Positions 26,836 to 36,460 of a stretch of 64,000 nt of DNA are shown here, one piece after another (the first letter of the stretch is position 1; every line of letters starts with the position of its first letter). This DNA comes from Anaerobiospirillum thomasii (GTDB lineage: Bacteria > Pseudomonadota > Gammaproteobacteria > Enterobacterales > Succinivibrionaceae): assembly GCF_900445255.1 (NCBI RefSeq), contig NZ_UAPU01000005.1, positions 197,001 through 261,000 on the forward strand. The letters are read 5' to 3'. The translations under genes and the position numbers were made by a program. The notes under the pieces are model-generated. The model searched no databases. It saw only the letters and a program-made list of their open reading frames with translations, and was not told where the DNA came from.

Positions 26836-28599
26836 ATGATGTTTAAAGCTAATAGAGGCATTGAGAGCTTTAAAAAACTGATAGAGCGTAAATGCACATA
26901 CGTTGATAAAAGCATTTTCTTAAAAGACATCTTTGGAGAGGCTATTTATAGTTCACGTTGCTCATCTGATATATCTGTATTTTTATTTTTAAGACCGCGC
27001 CGTTTTGGCAAGACTCTTACTTTATCAATGATAGAGCATTTTTGTAAGCTTGATTATGAGAATGTAGGCAATCAGGATAAGGCCAGAGCCTTATTTGAAA
27101 ATCTTGAGATATACAAGGATAAAGAGTTCTGCAATAAACATATGGCTCAATATCCTGTTATATCTATAAGTCTCAAAGATGTTGATCGTTATGATTTTTA
27201 TGAATCTTTGCTGGTGCTTGGTTATAAAATTTCAAAATTATTTTTTAATATACAACAGCATGAAGAATTTAATTCTCTGCCAGAAAGATTAAAATACACT
27301 GTAGAGTATTTTAATCATATCGATAAAGTAGATATTTTTACTGAAAAGGGGTTATTTGATCTTAAAAAATATATAAACAAATCATTAAAAGATTTATCAC
27401 AGATTTTATATCTTCTTTACAAAAGAAAAGTTATTGTACTTATAGATGAGTATGACACACCACTGCTAAGAGCCACTGAGTATGGCTACTATGACAGGAT
27501 GGCTGAGGTTATAGGTGGCATGTACTCAGCTGCTTTAAAAGGTAATGGGGAATATCTTGAAAAGGCAGTGCTTTGTGGCTGCATGAGAGTATTTAAGCCA
27601 AGTATCAATTCTGGTCTTAATAATCTGTGTTATTTTGAGATACATGATGAGTCATTTAATACATTTATAGGATTTACTAAAGATGAGGTCAGAACATTAA
27701 TACAGGGTACAGCTATTGAGTCTTATGAGGATAAGATCCTTGACTACTATGCTGCCTATAGTTTTAGAGGTGCTCAAATGCTCTGCCCATTTAGTGTGTT
27801 AAATGCTATGGACGATGCATTTTTCTCATCTGATGTAAATAATTTTAAGTGTAAAAACTTCTGGGCCAATACCTCAGGCAATGAGATTATAGACAGATTT
27901 TTTACTCTGAATGATGCAGAGGGGTCGGAACAATTACAGCAGCTCGTTGATGGTCAATCAATAACTATAAAGTCATATAAGGGAATAACTTATGATGATA
28001 TTTATCCTATAGACAGTTTTGAGGATCTTATGGTATTGCTCATGTACACAGGCTATGTAACAGCTCTGGCCAAGGAGCATAATTGCTATAGAGTAGCTAT
28101 ACCAAATAAAGAGGCTCTGTACTGTTTTAAACAAAGAGCTGATATTTATTTTAATGCTGATAATACAAGTTGGTATGACAAGGGTTTAGAGCTTAAAAAT
28201 GCTCTTTTTGATGGCGACACAGTTAAAGCTCAAAATATTATTTACAGCATGTTTGCAAACTATATATCTCCAGATGGTAAAAATGCTGATGGTAGCTTTT
28301 TATTATCTGTGCTCTCCATGTTTTCAACATCTAATTTTCTGGTTTTGTCAGGCAAAGAGACAGGAAAAGATTATTCTGATTTATCCTTACTGGACAGGCA
28401 GTTAGCAAGCTGCGTTATTATACAGACAAGAAAGGTGCTATCTGATGCTAAGGATAATGAAATAGAAGAAATAAGCCAGCAGGCTTTAGCGCAGATTGTG
28501 GAGAATGACTATATATCAGGTGCTAGAGACTGTGGCTTTAGTATTATAAAATACGGCATAGTCTTTTTTGGTAAAGCCTGCTATATAGCCAAAGGCTGA
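26836..28599 (+). CDS. AAA-ATPase/PD-(D/E)XK nuclease family protein, copy 1
   Basis: About 587 residues. The N-terminal AAA-ATPase-like domain (Pfam AAA-ATPase_like) shows CTYVDKS, a Walker A region LRPRRFGKTLTLSMIEHFCK near residue 55 and Walker B VIVLIDEYDTPL near residue 208. The C-terminal region is of the PDDEXK_9 type: DYSDLSLLDRQLASCVIIQTRK contains the Asp, but the usual E-x-K is Q-T-R, so this copy may be nuclease-inactive. The start is ATG 26836, at the same distance from AGAG as in the sister genes. Families like this are expanded in gut bacteria and their function is unknown. Confidence 0.8.
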   Translation: MMFKANRGIESFKKLIERKCTYVDKSIFLKDIFGEAIYSSRCSSDISVFLFLRPRRFGKTLTLSMIEHFCKLDYENVGNQDKARALFENLEIYKDKEFCNKHMAQYPVISISLKDVDRYDFYESLLVLGYKISKLFFNIQQHEEFNSLPERLKYTVEYFNHIDKVDIFTEKGLFDLKKYINKSLKDLSQILYLLYKRKVIVLIDEYDTPLLRATEYGYYDRMAEVIGGMYSAALKGNGEYLEKAVLCGCMRVFKPSINSGLNNLCYFEIHDESFNTFIGFTKDEVRTLIQGTAIESYEDKILDYYAAYSFRGAQMLCPFSVLNAMDDAFFSSDVNNFKCKNFWANTSGNEIIDRFFTLNDAEGSEQLQQLVDGQSITIKSYKGITYDDIYPIDSFEDLMVLLMYTGYVTALAKEHNCYRVAIPNKEALYCFKQRADIYFNADNTSWYDKGLELKNALFDGDTVKAQNIIYSMFANYISPDGKNADGSFLLSVLSMFSTSNFLVLSGKETGKDYSDLSLLDRQLASCVIIQTRKVLSDAKDNEIEEISQQALAQIVENDYISGARDCGFSIIKYGIVFFGKACYIAKG

Positions 28600-28707
28600 T
28601 CGTAAATAAGTTAGGCATAATGCTGTACATTAATCTTTGCCTTTACATACATAAAAGTATTGCTATGAAAGATTAATTATAGATATGGATGCAAAAAAGA
28701 GGCTATT
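28600..28707 (+). repeat. Intergenic repeat unit between ATPase copies 1 and 2
   Basis: A 108-bp spacer including AGGCATAATGCTGTACATTA and ending in an AAGAGGCTATT ribosome-binding region. It is almost identical to 30481-30587, showing duplication of gene plus leader. Confidence 0.8.
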
Positions 28708-30480
28708 ATGAAATTTCAGGCCAATTGCGGTGTAGAAGACTTTAAAACACTGATAGAGACACAATGCACTTATGTTGATAAGACAGTATTCTTAAAAGAT
28801 CTGTTTTGGGGGACTGATTATGGTTCTCATCGTTCTTCTAATACCCCTGTATCTGTCTTTTTAAGACCGCGCCGTTTTGGCAAGACTCTTACTTTATCAA
28901 TGATAGAGCATTTTTGTAAGCTTGATTATGAGAATGTAGGCAATCAGGATAAGGCCAGAGCCTTATTTGAAAATCTTGAGATATACAAGGATAAAGAGTT
29001 CTGCAATAAACATATGGCTCAATATCCTGTTATATCTATAAGTCTTAAAGGTGTAGATAAGTCTGAGTTTACAGATTCTCTAAATAATCTAGCAGAGATA
29101 ATATCGCCACTTTTTGATAATATACAACAGCATGAAGAATTTAATTCTCTGCCAGAAAGATTAAAATACACTGTAGAGTATTTTAATCATATCGATAAAG
29201 TAGATATTTTCACTGAAAAGGGATTGTTTGATCTTAAAAAATATATAAACAAATCATTAAAAGATTTATCACAGATTTTATATCTTCTTTACAAAAGAAA
29301 AGTTATTGTGCTTATAGATGAGTATGACGTACCATTGCAAAAAGCCGCCGTGCATGGTTACTATGAAGAAATGATTGAAGTGATACGAGGCATATTCTCA
29401 TCTGTTTTAAAAACAAATGAACAATATCTTGAAAGAGCAGTGCTCTCAGGCTGCATGAGAGTATCAAAAGAAAGTATTTTTACAGGTCTAAACAATCTTA
29501 GTGTTTTTGGTATAAATGATGAACGTTTTAATTCATTTATTGGATTTACAAAAGAAGAAGCCAGAAAGTTAATACGAGATACAGCACTTGAGACACGTGA
29601 GAGCGAAATCTTTGACTGGTATGATGGCTACAATTTTGCCGGTGCCGAAATGATTTGTCCATTTAGTTTATTAAATTTTATGGACAGTGCTTTAGCTTCA
29701 TCAGATGTAAATAATTTTGCGTGTAAAAACTATTGGGTTAATACCTCAGGCAATGAGATTATAGACAGATTTTTTACTCTTAATGATGCTCAGGCTTCTG
29801 CACGACTGCAAAATCTAATAGATGGTCATGATGTCACTATAAAGGCAGATGAGTATGTAACATATAATGAAATATTGCAAAATAGCTGTTTTGATGATCT
29901 TATGATATTAATGATGCATACTGGCTATGTAACAGCAGTAAGAAATGAAAAGGATAGTTTTACAGTGAAAATACCTAATAGAGAGGTGTTTTATTGCTTT
30001 AAAAATCGTGTTGAACAAGTATTTAATAAAAAGAATTTAAAATGGGTTGAAGAAGGACTTAAACTTAAAGAAGCTCTGTTTGCTGGTGATACCGCTAAAG
30101 TTCAAAATATTATAAACAGCATGCTTATAAACTTCATATCGGTCAGAGACTTTGGAGTGGAGGGCAACTATCATATGCTTTTATTAGCTGTACTCTCTAT
30201 GTTTACTGGGGATTTTTTTAAGATTGACTCTAATCAGGAGTCAGGCAAAGGTTATTATGATTTATCCTTGCGGGACAGGCAGTTAAAAACCTGCGTTATT
30301 ATAGAGACCAAAAAACTGCCATCAGAGGCTAAGGATAATGAAATAGAAGGAATGAGCCGGCAGGCTCTGGCTCAGATAGAAAATAAAGACTATGCAACAG
30401 ATGCCAGAGAGGATGGCTATAATATTATAAAATATGGCATAGTCTTTTTTGGTAAAGCCTGCTATATAGCCAAAGGCTGA
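28708..30480 (+). CDS. AAA-ATPase/PD-(D/E)XK nuclease family protein, copy 2
   Basis: A 590-residue paralogue of the flanking genes. Walker A is in LRPRRFGKTLTLSMIEH and Walker B in VLIDEYDVPLQKA; further conserved blocks are SGCMRVSKESIFTGLNNL and WYDGYNFAGAEMICPFS. The C-terminal nuclease motif is complete here: the Asp of YYDLSLRDRQ and E-T-K in CVIIETKK. Up to the Walker B region it is nearly identical to copy 1, apart from a variable patch around residues 110-130. From VPLQKA onward it is nearly identical to copy 3, so it is a mosaic. It is probably translated from its own AAGAGG site. Confidence 0.82.
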   Translation: MKFQANCGVEDFKTLIETQCTYVDKTVFLKDLFWGTDYGSHRSSNTPVSVFLRPRRFGKTLTLSMIEHFCKLDYENVGNQDKARALFENLEIYKDKEFCNKHMAQYPVISISLKGVDKSEFTDSLNNLAEIISPLFDNIQQHEEFNSLPERLKYTVEYFNHIDKVDIFTEKGLFDLKKYINKSLKDLSQILYLLYKRKVIVLIDEYDVPLQKAAVHGYYEEMIEVIRGIFSSVLKTNEQYLERAVLSGCMRVSKESIFTGLNNLSVFGINDERFNSFIGFTKEEARKLIRDTALETRESEIFDWYDGYNFAGAEMICPFSLLNFMDSALASSDVNNFACKNYWVNTSGNEIIDRFFTLNDAQASARLQNLIDGHDVTIKADEYVTYNEILQNSCFDDLMILMMHTGYVTAVRNEKDSFTVKIPNREVFYCFKNRVEQVFNKKNLKWVEEGLKLKEALFAGDTAKVQNIINSMLINFISVRDFGVEGNYHMLLLAVLSMFTGDFFKIDSNQESGKGYYDLSLRDRQLKTCVIIETKKLPSEAKDNEIEGMSRQALAQIENKDYATDAREDGYNIIKYGIVFFGKACYIAKG

Positions 30481-30587
30481 TTGTAAATAAGATAGGCATA
30501 ATGCTGTACATTAATCTTTGCCTTTACATATATAAAAATATTGCTATGAAAGATTAATTATAGATATGGATGCAAAAAGAGGCTATT
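30481..30587 (+). repeat. Intergenic repeat unit between ATPase copies 2 and 3
   Basis: Near-identical to 28600-28707, with one fewer A in the poly-A before GAGG. That one-base change opens an upstream in-frame ATG (30570), which is not used as start in the sister gene. Confidence 0.8.
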
Positions 30588-32360
30588 ATGAAATTTCAGG
30601 CCAATTGCGGTGTAGAAGACTTTAAAACACTGATAGAGACACAATGCACTTATGTTGATAAGACTGTATTTTTAAAAGATCTGTTTTGGGGGGATGATTA
30701 TGGTTCACATCGTTCATCTAATACCTCTGTATTTTTATTTTTAAGACCGCGCCGTTTTGGCAAGACTCTTACTTTATCAATGATAGAGCATTTTTGTAAG
30801 CTTGACTATGAGAATGTGGCCAATCAGGATAAGGCCAGAGCTTTATTTGAAAATCTTGAGATATACAAGGATAAAGAGTTCTGCAAAAATCATATGGCTC
30901 AATATCCTGTAATATTTATAAGTCTTAAGGATGTATGCATATCTGATTATAAACAATCATTAAAAATTCTTGGAACAGAAATAGCAGGTCAGTTTGCCCA
31001 TATAGCAGAACATAAAGACTATCAATTACTGCATCAAATGCTAAAAGATACAGTGGAATTTTTTACTCATATTGCAAAAATTAAAATAAATGATGAGGAT
31101 AGTATTTCAGATCTTGAATATTATATTGGAGTATCACTTAAAAACCTCAGTGAAATACTTTATGTTCTTTATAAAAGAAAAGTGATTGTACTTATAGATG
31201 AGTATGACGTACCATTGCAAAAAGCCGCCGTGCATGGTTACTATGAAGAAATGATTGAAGTTATACGAGTCATGTTCTCAAAGGTTTTAAAAACAAATGG
31301 ACAATATCTTGAAAGAGCAGTGCTCTCAGGCTGCATGAGAGTATCAAAAGAAAGTATTTTTACAGGTCTAAACAATCTTAGTGTTTTTGGTATAAATGAT
31401 GAACGCTTTAATTCATTTATTGGATTTACAAGAGAAGAAGCCAGAAAGCTAATAGGAGGTACCGCACTTAAGTCACGTGAGAGTGAAATCTTTGACTGGT
31501 ATGATGGCTACAATTTTGCCGGTGCCGAAATGATTTGTCCATTTAGTTTATTAAATTTTATGGACAGTGCTTTAGCTTCATCAGATGTAAATAATTTTGC
31601 GTGTGAAAACTATTGGGCCAATACCTCAGGCAATGAGATTATAGACAGATTTTTTACTTTGAATAATGAAAATGCATCACAAAAATTACAGCAGCTTGTT
31701 GATGGTCAGTCAATAACCATAAAGTCATATGAGACAGTAACTTATAATGATATTTTCAAAATAAACAGTTTTGATATGCTTATGGTATTGCTCATGCACA
31801 CTGGTTATGTAACAACTATTGCTAAGGAGCATGATAGCTATAGAGTAGCTATACCAAATAAAGAGGTTCTAACCTGTTTTAAAGAAAGAGTTGATAATTA
31901 TTTTAATGCTGATAACACAAGTTGGTATGACAAGGGTTTAGAGCTTAAAAATGCTCTTTTTGATGGCGACACAGTTAAAGCTCAAGAAATAATTTCTAGT
32001 ATGCTGATAAACTTTATATCTGTAAGAGATACAGCAAGTGAGGGTAATTACCACATCTTTTTATTAACCGTGCTTTCCATGTTTTCAGGAACTAATTTTC
32101 AGGTTGAGTCAAACCAAGAATCAGGAAAAGGTTATTATGACTTATCTCTTAGCGACAGAATTTTAAATACCTGCGTTATTATAGAGACAAAAAAGATGGC
32201 ATCTAATAGTAAACCAATTGAAATTAAGGATAAAGGTTTGCAGGCTCTGGCACAGATTGAGGATAAAGACTATATATCAAATGCCAGAGAGGATGGCTAT
32301 AACATCATAAAATACGGCATAGTCTTTTTTGGTAAATCCTGCTATATAGCCAAAGGCTGA
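30588..32360 (+). CDS. AAA-ATPase/PD-(D/E)XK nuclease family protein, copy 3
   Basis: A 590-residue paralogue. The start at 30588 matches copy 2 (MKFQANCGVEDFKTLIE) and the AAGAGG site; the ATG at 30570 is an artefact of a one-base deletion. The segment between Walker A and B (about residues 95-185) differs strongly from copies 1 and 2. The middle matches copy 2, and the region from LQQLVDGQSITIKSY through NADNTSWYDKGLELKNALFD matches copy 1. The nuclease Asp (YYDLSLSDR) and E-T-K (CVIIETKK) are intact. It faces the ExoI-like gene convergently. Confidence 0.82.
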   Translation: MKFQANCGVEDFKTLIETQCTYVDKTVFLKDLFWGDDYGSHRSSNTSVFLFLRPRRFGKTLTLSMIEHFCKLDYENVANQDKARALFENLEIYKDKEFCKNHMAQYPVIFISLKDVCISDYKQSLKILGTEIAGQFAHIAEHKDYQLLHQMLKDTVEFFTHIAKIKINDEDSISDLEYYIGVSLKNLSEILYVLYKRKVIVLIDEYDVPLQKAAVHGYYEEMIEVIRVMFSKVLKTNGQYLERAVLSGCMRVSKESIFTGLNNLSVFGINDERFNSFIGFTREEARKLIGGTALKSRESEIFDWYDGYNFAGAEMICPFSLLNFMDSALASSDVNNFACENYWANTSGNEIIDRFFTLNNENASQKLQQLVDGQSITIKSYETVTYNDIFKINSFDMLMVLLMHTGYVTTIAKEHDSYRVAIPNKEVLTCFKERVDNYFNADNTSWYDKGLELKNALFDGDTVKAQEIISSMLINFISVRDTASEGNYHIFLLTVLSMFSGTNFQVESNQESGKGYYDLSLSDRILNTCVIIETKKMASNSKPIEIKDKGLQALAQIEDKDYISNAREDGYNIIKYGIVFFGKSCYIAKG

Positions 32361-32383
32361 TAAAGAGAGTAAGTCAGTGCAGT

Positions 32384-32429
32384 CAGGCTTAGGATTAGAG
32401 GCAGAGAGTTGCCTTAATTTCCAAGCCTG
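32384..32429. other. Long intergenic hairpin between convergent genes
   Basis: CAGGCTT (32384-32390) pairs with AAGCCTG (32423-32429), with further pairing inside (GGCA with TGCC). No clear T tract follows on either side, so termination is possible but unproven. Confidence 0.4.
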
Positions 32430-32434
32430 AATGT

Positions 32435-33673
32435 TTACAGCGTGGATGGGTAGTGCATTATAGCTTCAATGAGCTTTGCTCCATCTTCATCCTTCTCATC
32501 AAGACCCTGAGCTATCATGCGACACTCTTTGTAGTAGCGTCCTATATTTTTCTCAAGAGTCTCGCGGGCATATCTGTAGTACAGATTAAGCTCCTGATCT
32601 AAAAGTGTTCCTAAAAAGTTTTCTGCTCTGAACAGGAATACGGCCTGTCTAAGATGTGCATCAATGTGCGCTGGCGACTGTGTCAGCGACTGTGGATTGA
32701 CTGAGCCAATTTCTTTTATATAAGCTCTGTCTGTACTTGACAGACTGTTTATATACTCAATATATTCAGGAGCTTTGTAGGCATTTACAGCACTGTCTTT
32801 ATCAGCATGCACAAGATCATTGTGAGCTTTTTGCAAATCAAAGTTTAAAAGCTCCAGCCTTTCCTTGGTTAAAATACCAACGGGGGCAATAAGCTCAAAG
32901 AGATTTAAATTGACTGCCTTTATAAGACCGGCACCATCTTTATAGCACATAACTTCAAGCAGACTGTCATGAATGGCCAGAGGCTTTATAAGCTCAAGAG
33001 ATTTGTGTGCATTATCTATATGCACCAGGATCTTATTGTTATTAATGGCATTTATAAGTGATGTTCTAACAGACAGGCGACCTTGCATCAGATAGTTTAC
33101 AAGCCTTGGATTGCATCTTATCAGCGTTTTAAAGCAGTAGAGCAGCATATCAAGACGTGCAGTTATATCATGACTGTCTGTATTTTCATTAAAGCCGAGC
33201 ATCAAAGCTCTGCTTTTTAAATTATCCTTGGCTTTTAAAAGCTTGAGATCATCTACCAGAGCATGAGTATTAAATGCTGTTTTTATATCTAATACACAAA
33301 AACATTTTGAGAGCAGATCGGAGCTTTCAAAGACACGGTTGCAGATGGTATAGATATACTCAAGATAATTGGCACCGTAGGTGACAATGTACAGATTGCT
33401 CTGATTAAAGAGCTCTTTGATTCTCTGCAGGAATTTATACTCAGATACAGCAGCTGTACAGCTGTTAGGCACAAGTCCCTGTGAAAACAGATAGGCAGGA
33501 CTTGCAAGCTGATGCACAGGCATCTTACAGGCTAAAAATTCTTTTTTGCCTATGATATTGAAGGCAGCATCAGTACGTACAAAAACAATGCCACCTAAAC
33601 GTGCATCATGAGAAGGTGGCGTAACAGGAATAGGCAGTACAAAAAGGTACTGCCTTTTAGCTAAATCAGACAT
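32435..33673 (-). CDS. ExoI (SbcB)-like protein lacking the exonuclease active site
   Basis: A 412-residue protein that aligns from memory with E. coli exonuclease I. N-terminal FVRTDAAFNIIGKKEFLACK matches AIRTDSEFNVIGEPEVFYCK; CNPRLVNYLM matches RQPRLFDYLF; DRAYIKEI and LFRAENFLGTL match DRAAMKIV and NYRARNFPGTL. The DEDD residues are not kept: FHDYETFG is replaced by FVLPIPVTP, the Asp of RFDDE is missing, and HDAMAD reads HDITAR. It is therefore probably a non-catalytic ssDNA-binding or SSB-interacting paralogue. It begins at an overlapping TAATG with the DUF4250 gene, so translation is coupled. Confidence 0.75.
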   Translation of the reverse strand: MSDLAKRQYLFVLPIPVTPPSHDARLGGIVFVRTDAAFNIIGKKEFLACKMPVHQLASPAYLFSQGLVPNSCTAAVSEYKFLQRIKELFNQSNLYIVTYGANYLEYIYTICNRVFESSDLLSKCFCVLDIKTAFNTHALVDDLKLLKAKDNLKSRALMLGFNENTDSHDITARLDMLLYCFKTLIRCNPRLVNYLMQGRLSVRTSLINAINNNKILVHIDNAHKSLELIKPLAIHDSLLEVMCYKDGAGLIKAVNLNLFELIAPVGILTKERLELLNFDLQKAHNDLVHADKDSAVNAYKAPEYIEYINSLSSTDRAYIKEIGSVNPQSLTQSPAHIDAHLRQAVFLFRAENFLGTLLDQELNLYYRYARETLEKNIGRYYKECRMIAQGLDEKDEDGAKLIEAIMHYPSTL

Positions 33674-33867
33674 TATTTAAACTGATTCTGCTCTTGATTG
33701 TAGGTAAAACCACTCTTTTTAAGTCTCTCTACAAGCTTTTTCTCATCAATTTCCTGAGATTTGCACAGATCCTCTAAAGTGGCGTAGTGAGAACGCAGCT
33801 GCAGATTGACAGCTGATAACAGGATATATGGATCCATGGTCTCATATCTTTGCAGTGGTATAGGCAT
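33673..33867 (-). CDS. DUF4250 family protein
   Basis: A 64-residue soluble helical protein (from ATG 33867) matching DUF4250: MDPYILLSAVNLQLRSHY, then LCKSQEIDEKKLVERL and YNQEQNQFK at the end. The start has GGAG upstream within the last codons of purT. The stop shares its last A with the ATG of the ExoI-like gene. Function is unknown. The fixed coupling with an ExoI paralogue suggests a nucleic-acid role, which is inference. Confidence 0.8.
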   Translation of the reverse strand: MPIPLQRYETMDPYILLSAVNLQLRSHYATLEDLCKSQEIDEKKLVERLKKSGFTYNQEQNQFK

Positions 33868-33868
33868 T

Positions 33869-35062
33869 TTATTTAATCTCCACACTTATAGTATCACGAA
33901 CTTTAATGGCACCCTCAAGGGCCTCTTTGACGCTAGGGGCACGGCACAGAGCAACACCCATACGTCTTTCACCGACAACCTCAGGTTTGCCAAAAATTCT
34001 TAACTGAGTGCTGTGCTCACTTGCAAGGGCATCCTTGATATTATCAAAGCACAGATCATGACCATTGCCCTCAACGAGCAGAGCTGCAGAGGCCGATGGT
34101 CCCATAAAGGTGATTTTACCTACAGGCAGACCTAAAAGGGCACGCACATGCAGGGCAAACTCTGAGAGATCCTGTGAGATCATGGTAACCATGCCAGTAT
34201 CATGCGGACGAGGGGAGAGCTCTGAGAAGACAACCTTATCGCCGCAGATAAAGAGCTCAACGCCAAACAGACCGTAACCGCCTAAGGCTTTAACTACACT
34301 TGAGGCAATTCTCTTGCACTCAAGCAGGATTTCATCATGTAATACCTCAGGCTGCCATGACTCACGATAGTCGCCTTTTTCCTGTCTGTGGCCAATAGCC
34401 TCGCAAAAATGAATGCCATCTACAGCTGATACAGTAAGCAGTGTGATTTCACGATCAAATTTGACCATGCCCTCAACAATAACTCGGTTGATGCCGCCGC
34501 GTCCTGCGCTGCAGGCATACTCCCAGGCTTTTTCAATGTCATCTTCATGCTTTACAGTGCTCTGTCCTTTGCCAGATGAGCTCATAACAGGCTTTATAAT
34601 GCAAGGCAGACCAACATTGTGTATATTCTCTTTAATCTCGTCAAGAGTTGAGGCAAAGAAATAAGGTGAGGTCGGCAGTGACAGCTCTTCTGCTGCTAAA
34701 GTTCTTATTGACTCACGGTTCATGGTGATGTCAGCAGCTTTAGCTGAAGGAACTACATGTACGCCATGAGATTCAAGTTTGATAAGAGTTTTGGTTGAGA
34801 TAGCCTCAATCTCTGGTATGACATAGTCAGGTTTTACTTTATTTATAAGGGCAGTAAGCTGCTCTTCATCGCGCATATCGATTACAGCCTTGTCATTGGC
34901 CACAAGCATGGCAGGGGCATTGTCATATCTGTCACAGGCTATGACATAGACACCAAGACGCATAAGCTCAATGGTCACCTCTTTGCCAAGCTCACCAGAG
35001 CCTAAAAGTAAAGCTTTAGTCTGTTTGTTTGATGGAGATGTATAAATTGCTGTAGCTGACAT
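33869..35062 (-). CDS. purT: Formate-dependent phosphoribosylglycinamide formyltransferase
   Basis: A 397-residue ATP-grasp enzyme that formylates GAR using formate and ATP in purine synthesis; the formate dependence suits a mixed-acid anaerobe. [14 protein letters not shown] near residue 16, VIPEIEAI, the ATP-grasp loop [12 protein letters not shown] and the ligand region [16 protein letters not shown] are characteristic. Length fits E. coli PurT (392). AAGG precedes the ATG. It is the first gene of the purT-DUF4250-ExoI-like unit and diverges from pdxB. Confidence 0.96.
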   Translation of the reverse strand: MSATAIYTSPSNKQTKALLLGSGELGKEVTIELMRLGVYVIACDRYDNAPAMLVANDKAVIDMRDEEQLTALINKVKPDYVIPEIEAISTKTLIKLESHGVHVVPSAKAADITMNRESIRTLAAEELSLPTSPYFFASTLDEIKENIHNVGLPCIIKPVMSSSGKGQSTVKHEDDIEKAWEYACSAGRGGINRVIVEGMVKFDREITLLTVSAVDGIHFCEAIGHRQEKGDYRESWQPEVLHDEILLECKRIASSVVKALGGYGLFGVELFICGDKVVFSELSPRPHDTGMVTMISQDLSEFALHVRALLGLPVGKITFMGPSASAALLVEGNGHDLCFDNIKDALASEHSTQLRIFGKPEVVGERRMGVALCRAPSVKEALEGAIKVRDTISVEIK

Positions 35063-35201
35063 ATACTTACCTTATGTTCAAAATAAATACAGATGCGCCT
35101 ATTATAATGGATAAAGAGTAAAATGGCTTAACAGTGCAGGCGCTATTTTATTTCACCTTCATAAGGTTATAAAAAGACTTTGTTTTTAGCAGGATTTTTT
35201 T

Positions 35202-36335
35202 ATGAATATATTAATTGACAGTGCCATGATAGACGGTCACAGACTTTTTTCACCATTTGGCAGTGTAAAGAGCAAAGAGGGGCGCATGATAAATGCAGAT
35301 GATCTTAAAGACATTGATGCGCTTTTTATACGCTCTGTAACAAAAGTTGATGCCGCTCTTTTAGAAAAGGCCTCACAGCTTAAATTTATAGGTACAGCCA
35401 CAGCAGGTTTTGATCATGTGGATACTGATGAGCTTAAAAAGCGCAATATTGCATTTGTAAGTGCTCCAGGATCTAACAAAGAGAGTGTCGGCGATTATAT
35501 TTTAAGTGTGCTTTTAACCTTTGCAAGAAGATACTGTCTTGATCTATCATCCATGCGCATTGGCATTGTAGGCTGCGGCAATACAGGATCGCAGGTTATA
35601 AAAAAGGCCAGGGCTCTTGGTCTTAACCTGTGTCTTTGTGATACTCCAAGGGCAGATAATGGACAGAGTGAGTACAGCGCCTCATTAGATGAGATTTTAT
35701 CTTGTGATATTGTAACTTTACATGTGCCTTTGATTAAGGACGGGCCTTATAAAACAGCGCATTTAATTGATGCTGCGGCTTTATCAAAGCTAAAGGACGG
35801 GGCCTTTTTAATCAATGCCTCACGCGGCGGTGTTGTGGATAACAGGGCATTGCTGCAGTGCTTTAAAGAGGGGCGTGATGTACATGTCTGGCTTGATGTT
35901 TTTGAAGGTGAGCCAGAGATTGATGTAAAAGAGCTTTTGCCATATCTTGATGGTGCCAGCGCGCATATTGCAGGTTACTCCTATGAGTCAAAAAGACGTG
36001 CCACCTTTATGCTGCAGCAAAGCTTTTTAAAGTTTCTTGGCATGGAATGTAATGGAGTCTTTGAGCCTAATAAAGGTGAGATAGTAAAGATGGTTATTGA
36101 TAAGGATGCCATTTTTGATCTTAATTTAATCTCACGTCTTGTCTTTGCCATATATGATGTAAGCTATGACAGCTTTTTATTTAAACACAGCTTTAATGGT
36201 AAAAAGAGTTTTGATCTTATGCGTAAAAACTACAGAGAGAGGCATGAGCTTGGCTTTGTGACCATAGCAGGTGAGGGAGCTTTGGCGCATAAGGAACTAC
36301 TTGAGGGTCTTGGTTTTAAAGTCAGTGAGCATTAA
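35202..36335 (+). CDS. pdxB: Erythronate-4-phosphate dehydrogenase
   Basis: A 377-residue NAD-dependent D-2-hydroxyacid dehydrogenase for pyridoxal-phosphate synthesis. FIGTATAGFDHVD, the Rossmann segment IGIVGCGNTGSQV near residue 120, LINASRGGVVDN, the catalytic Glu in DVFEGEPEID and His in SAHIAGYSYESK fit PdxB, and the C-terminal dimerisation domain is present. AGGA lies upstream. It precedes hisC-like/aroA by 125 bases. Confidence 0.93.
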   Translation: MNILIDSAMIDGHRLFSPFGSVKSKEGRMINADDLKDIDALFIRSVTKVDAALLEKASQLKFIGTATAGFDHVDTDELKKRNIAFVSAPGSNKESVGDYILSVLLTFARRYCLDLSSMRIGIVGCGNTGSQVIKKARALGLNLCLCDTPRADNGQSEYSASLDEILSCDIVTLHVPLIKDGPYKTAHLIDAAALSKLKDGAFLINASRGGVVDNRALLQCFKEGRDVHVWLDVFEGEPEIDVKELLPYLDGASAHIAGYSYESKRRATFMLQQSFLKFLGMECNGVFEPNKGEIVKMVIDKDAIFDLNLISRLVFAIYDVSYDSFLFKHSFNGKKSFDLMRKNYRERHELGFVTIAGEGALAHKELLEGLGFKVSEH

Positions 36336-36460
36336 TTGTGCTTATAGATCATTTGTGCCTTTAAAGTGCACTAAATTTGATCATATTTGTTAAAAGCCTA
36401 TTGTTTTGTACAAAAGGCATTACAATGCATTAGATATAGTGAAATTTAAAGGCAATGATT

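Noticed and set aside
30570-30587. Upstream ATG for ATPase copy 3
   Set aside because: Arises from a one-base deletion in the poly-A before GAGG; sister copy 2 cannot use it and the Shine-Dalgarno fits ATG 30588.
26836-32360. CRISPR-like or phase-variable repeats in the ATPase array
   Set aside because: The repeats are whole genes plus leaders; no short regularly spaced repeats or simple-sequence tracts suited to slippage in coding DNA, apart from the A run before copy 3.
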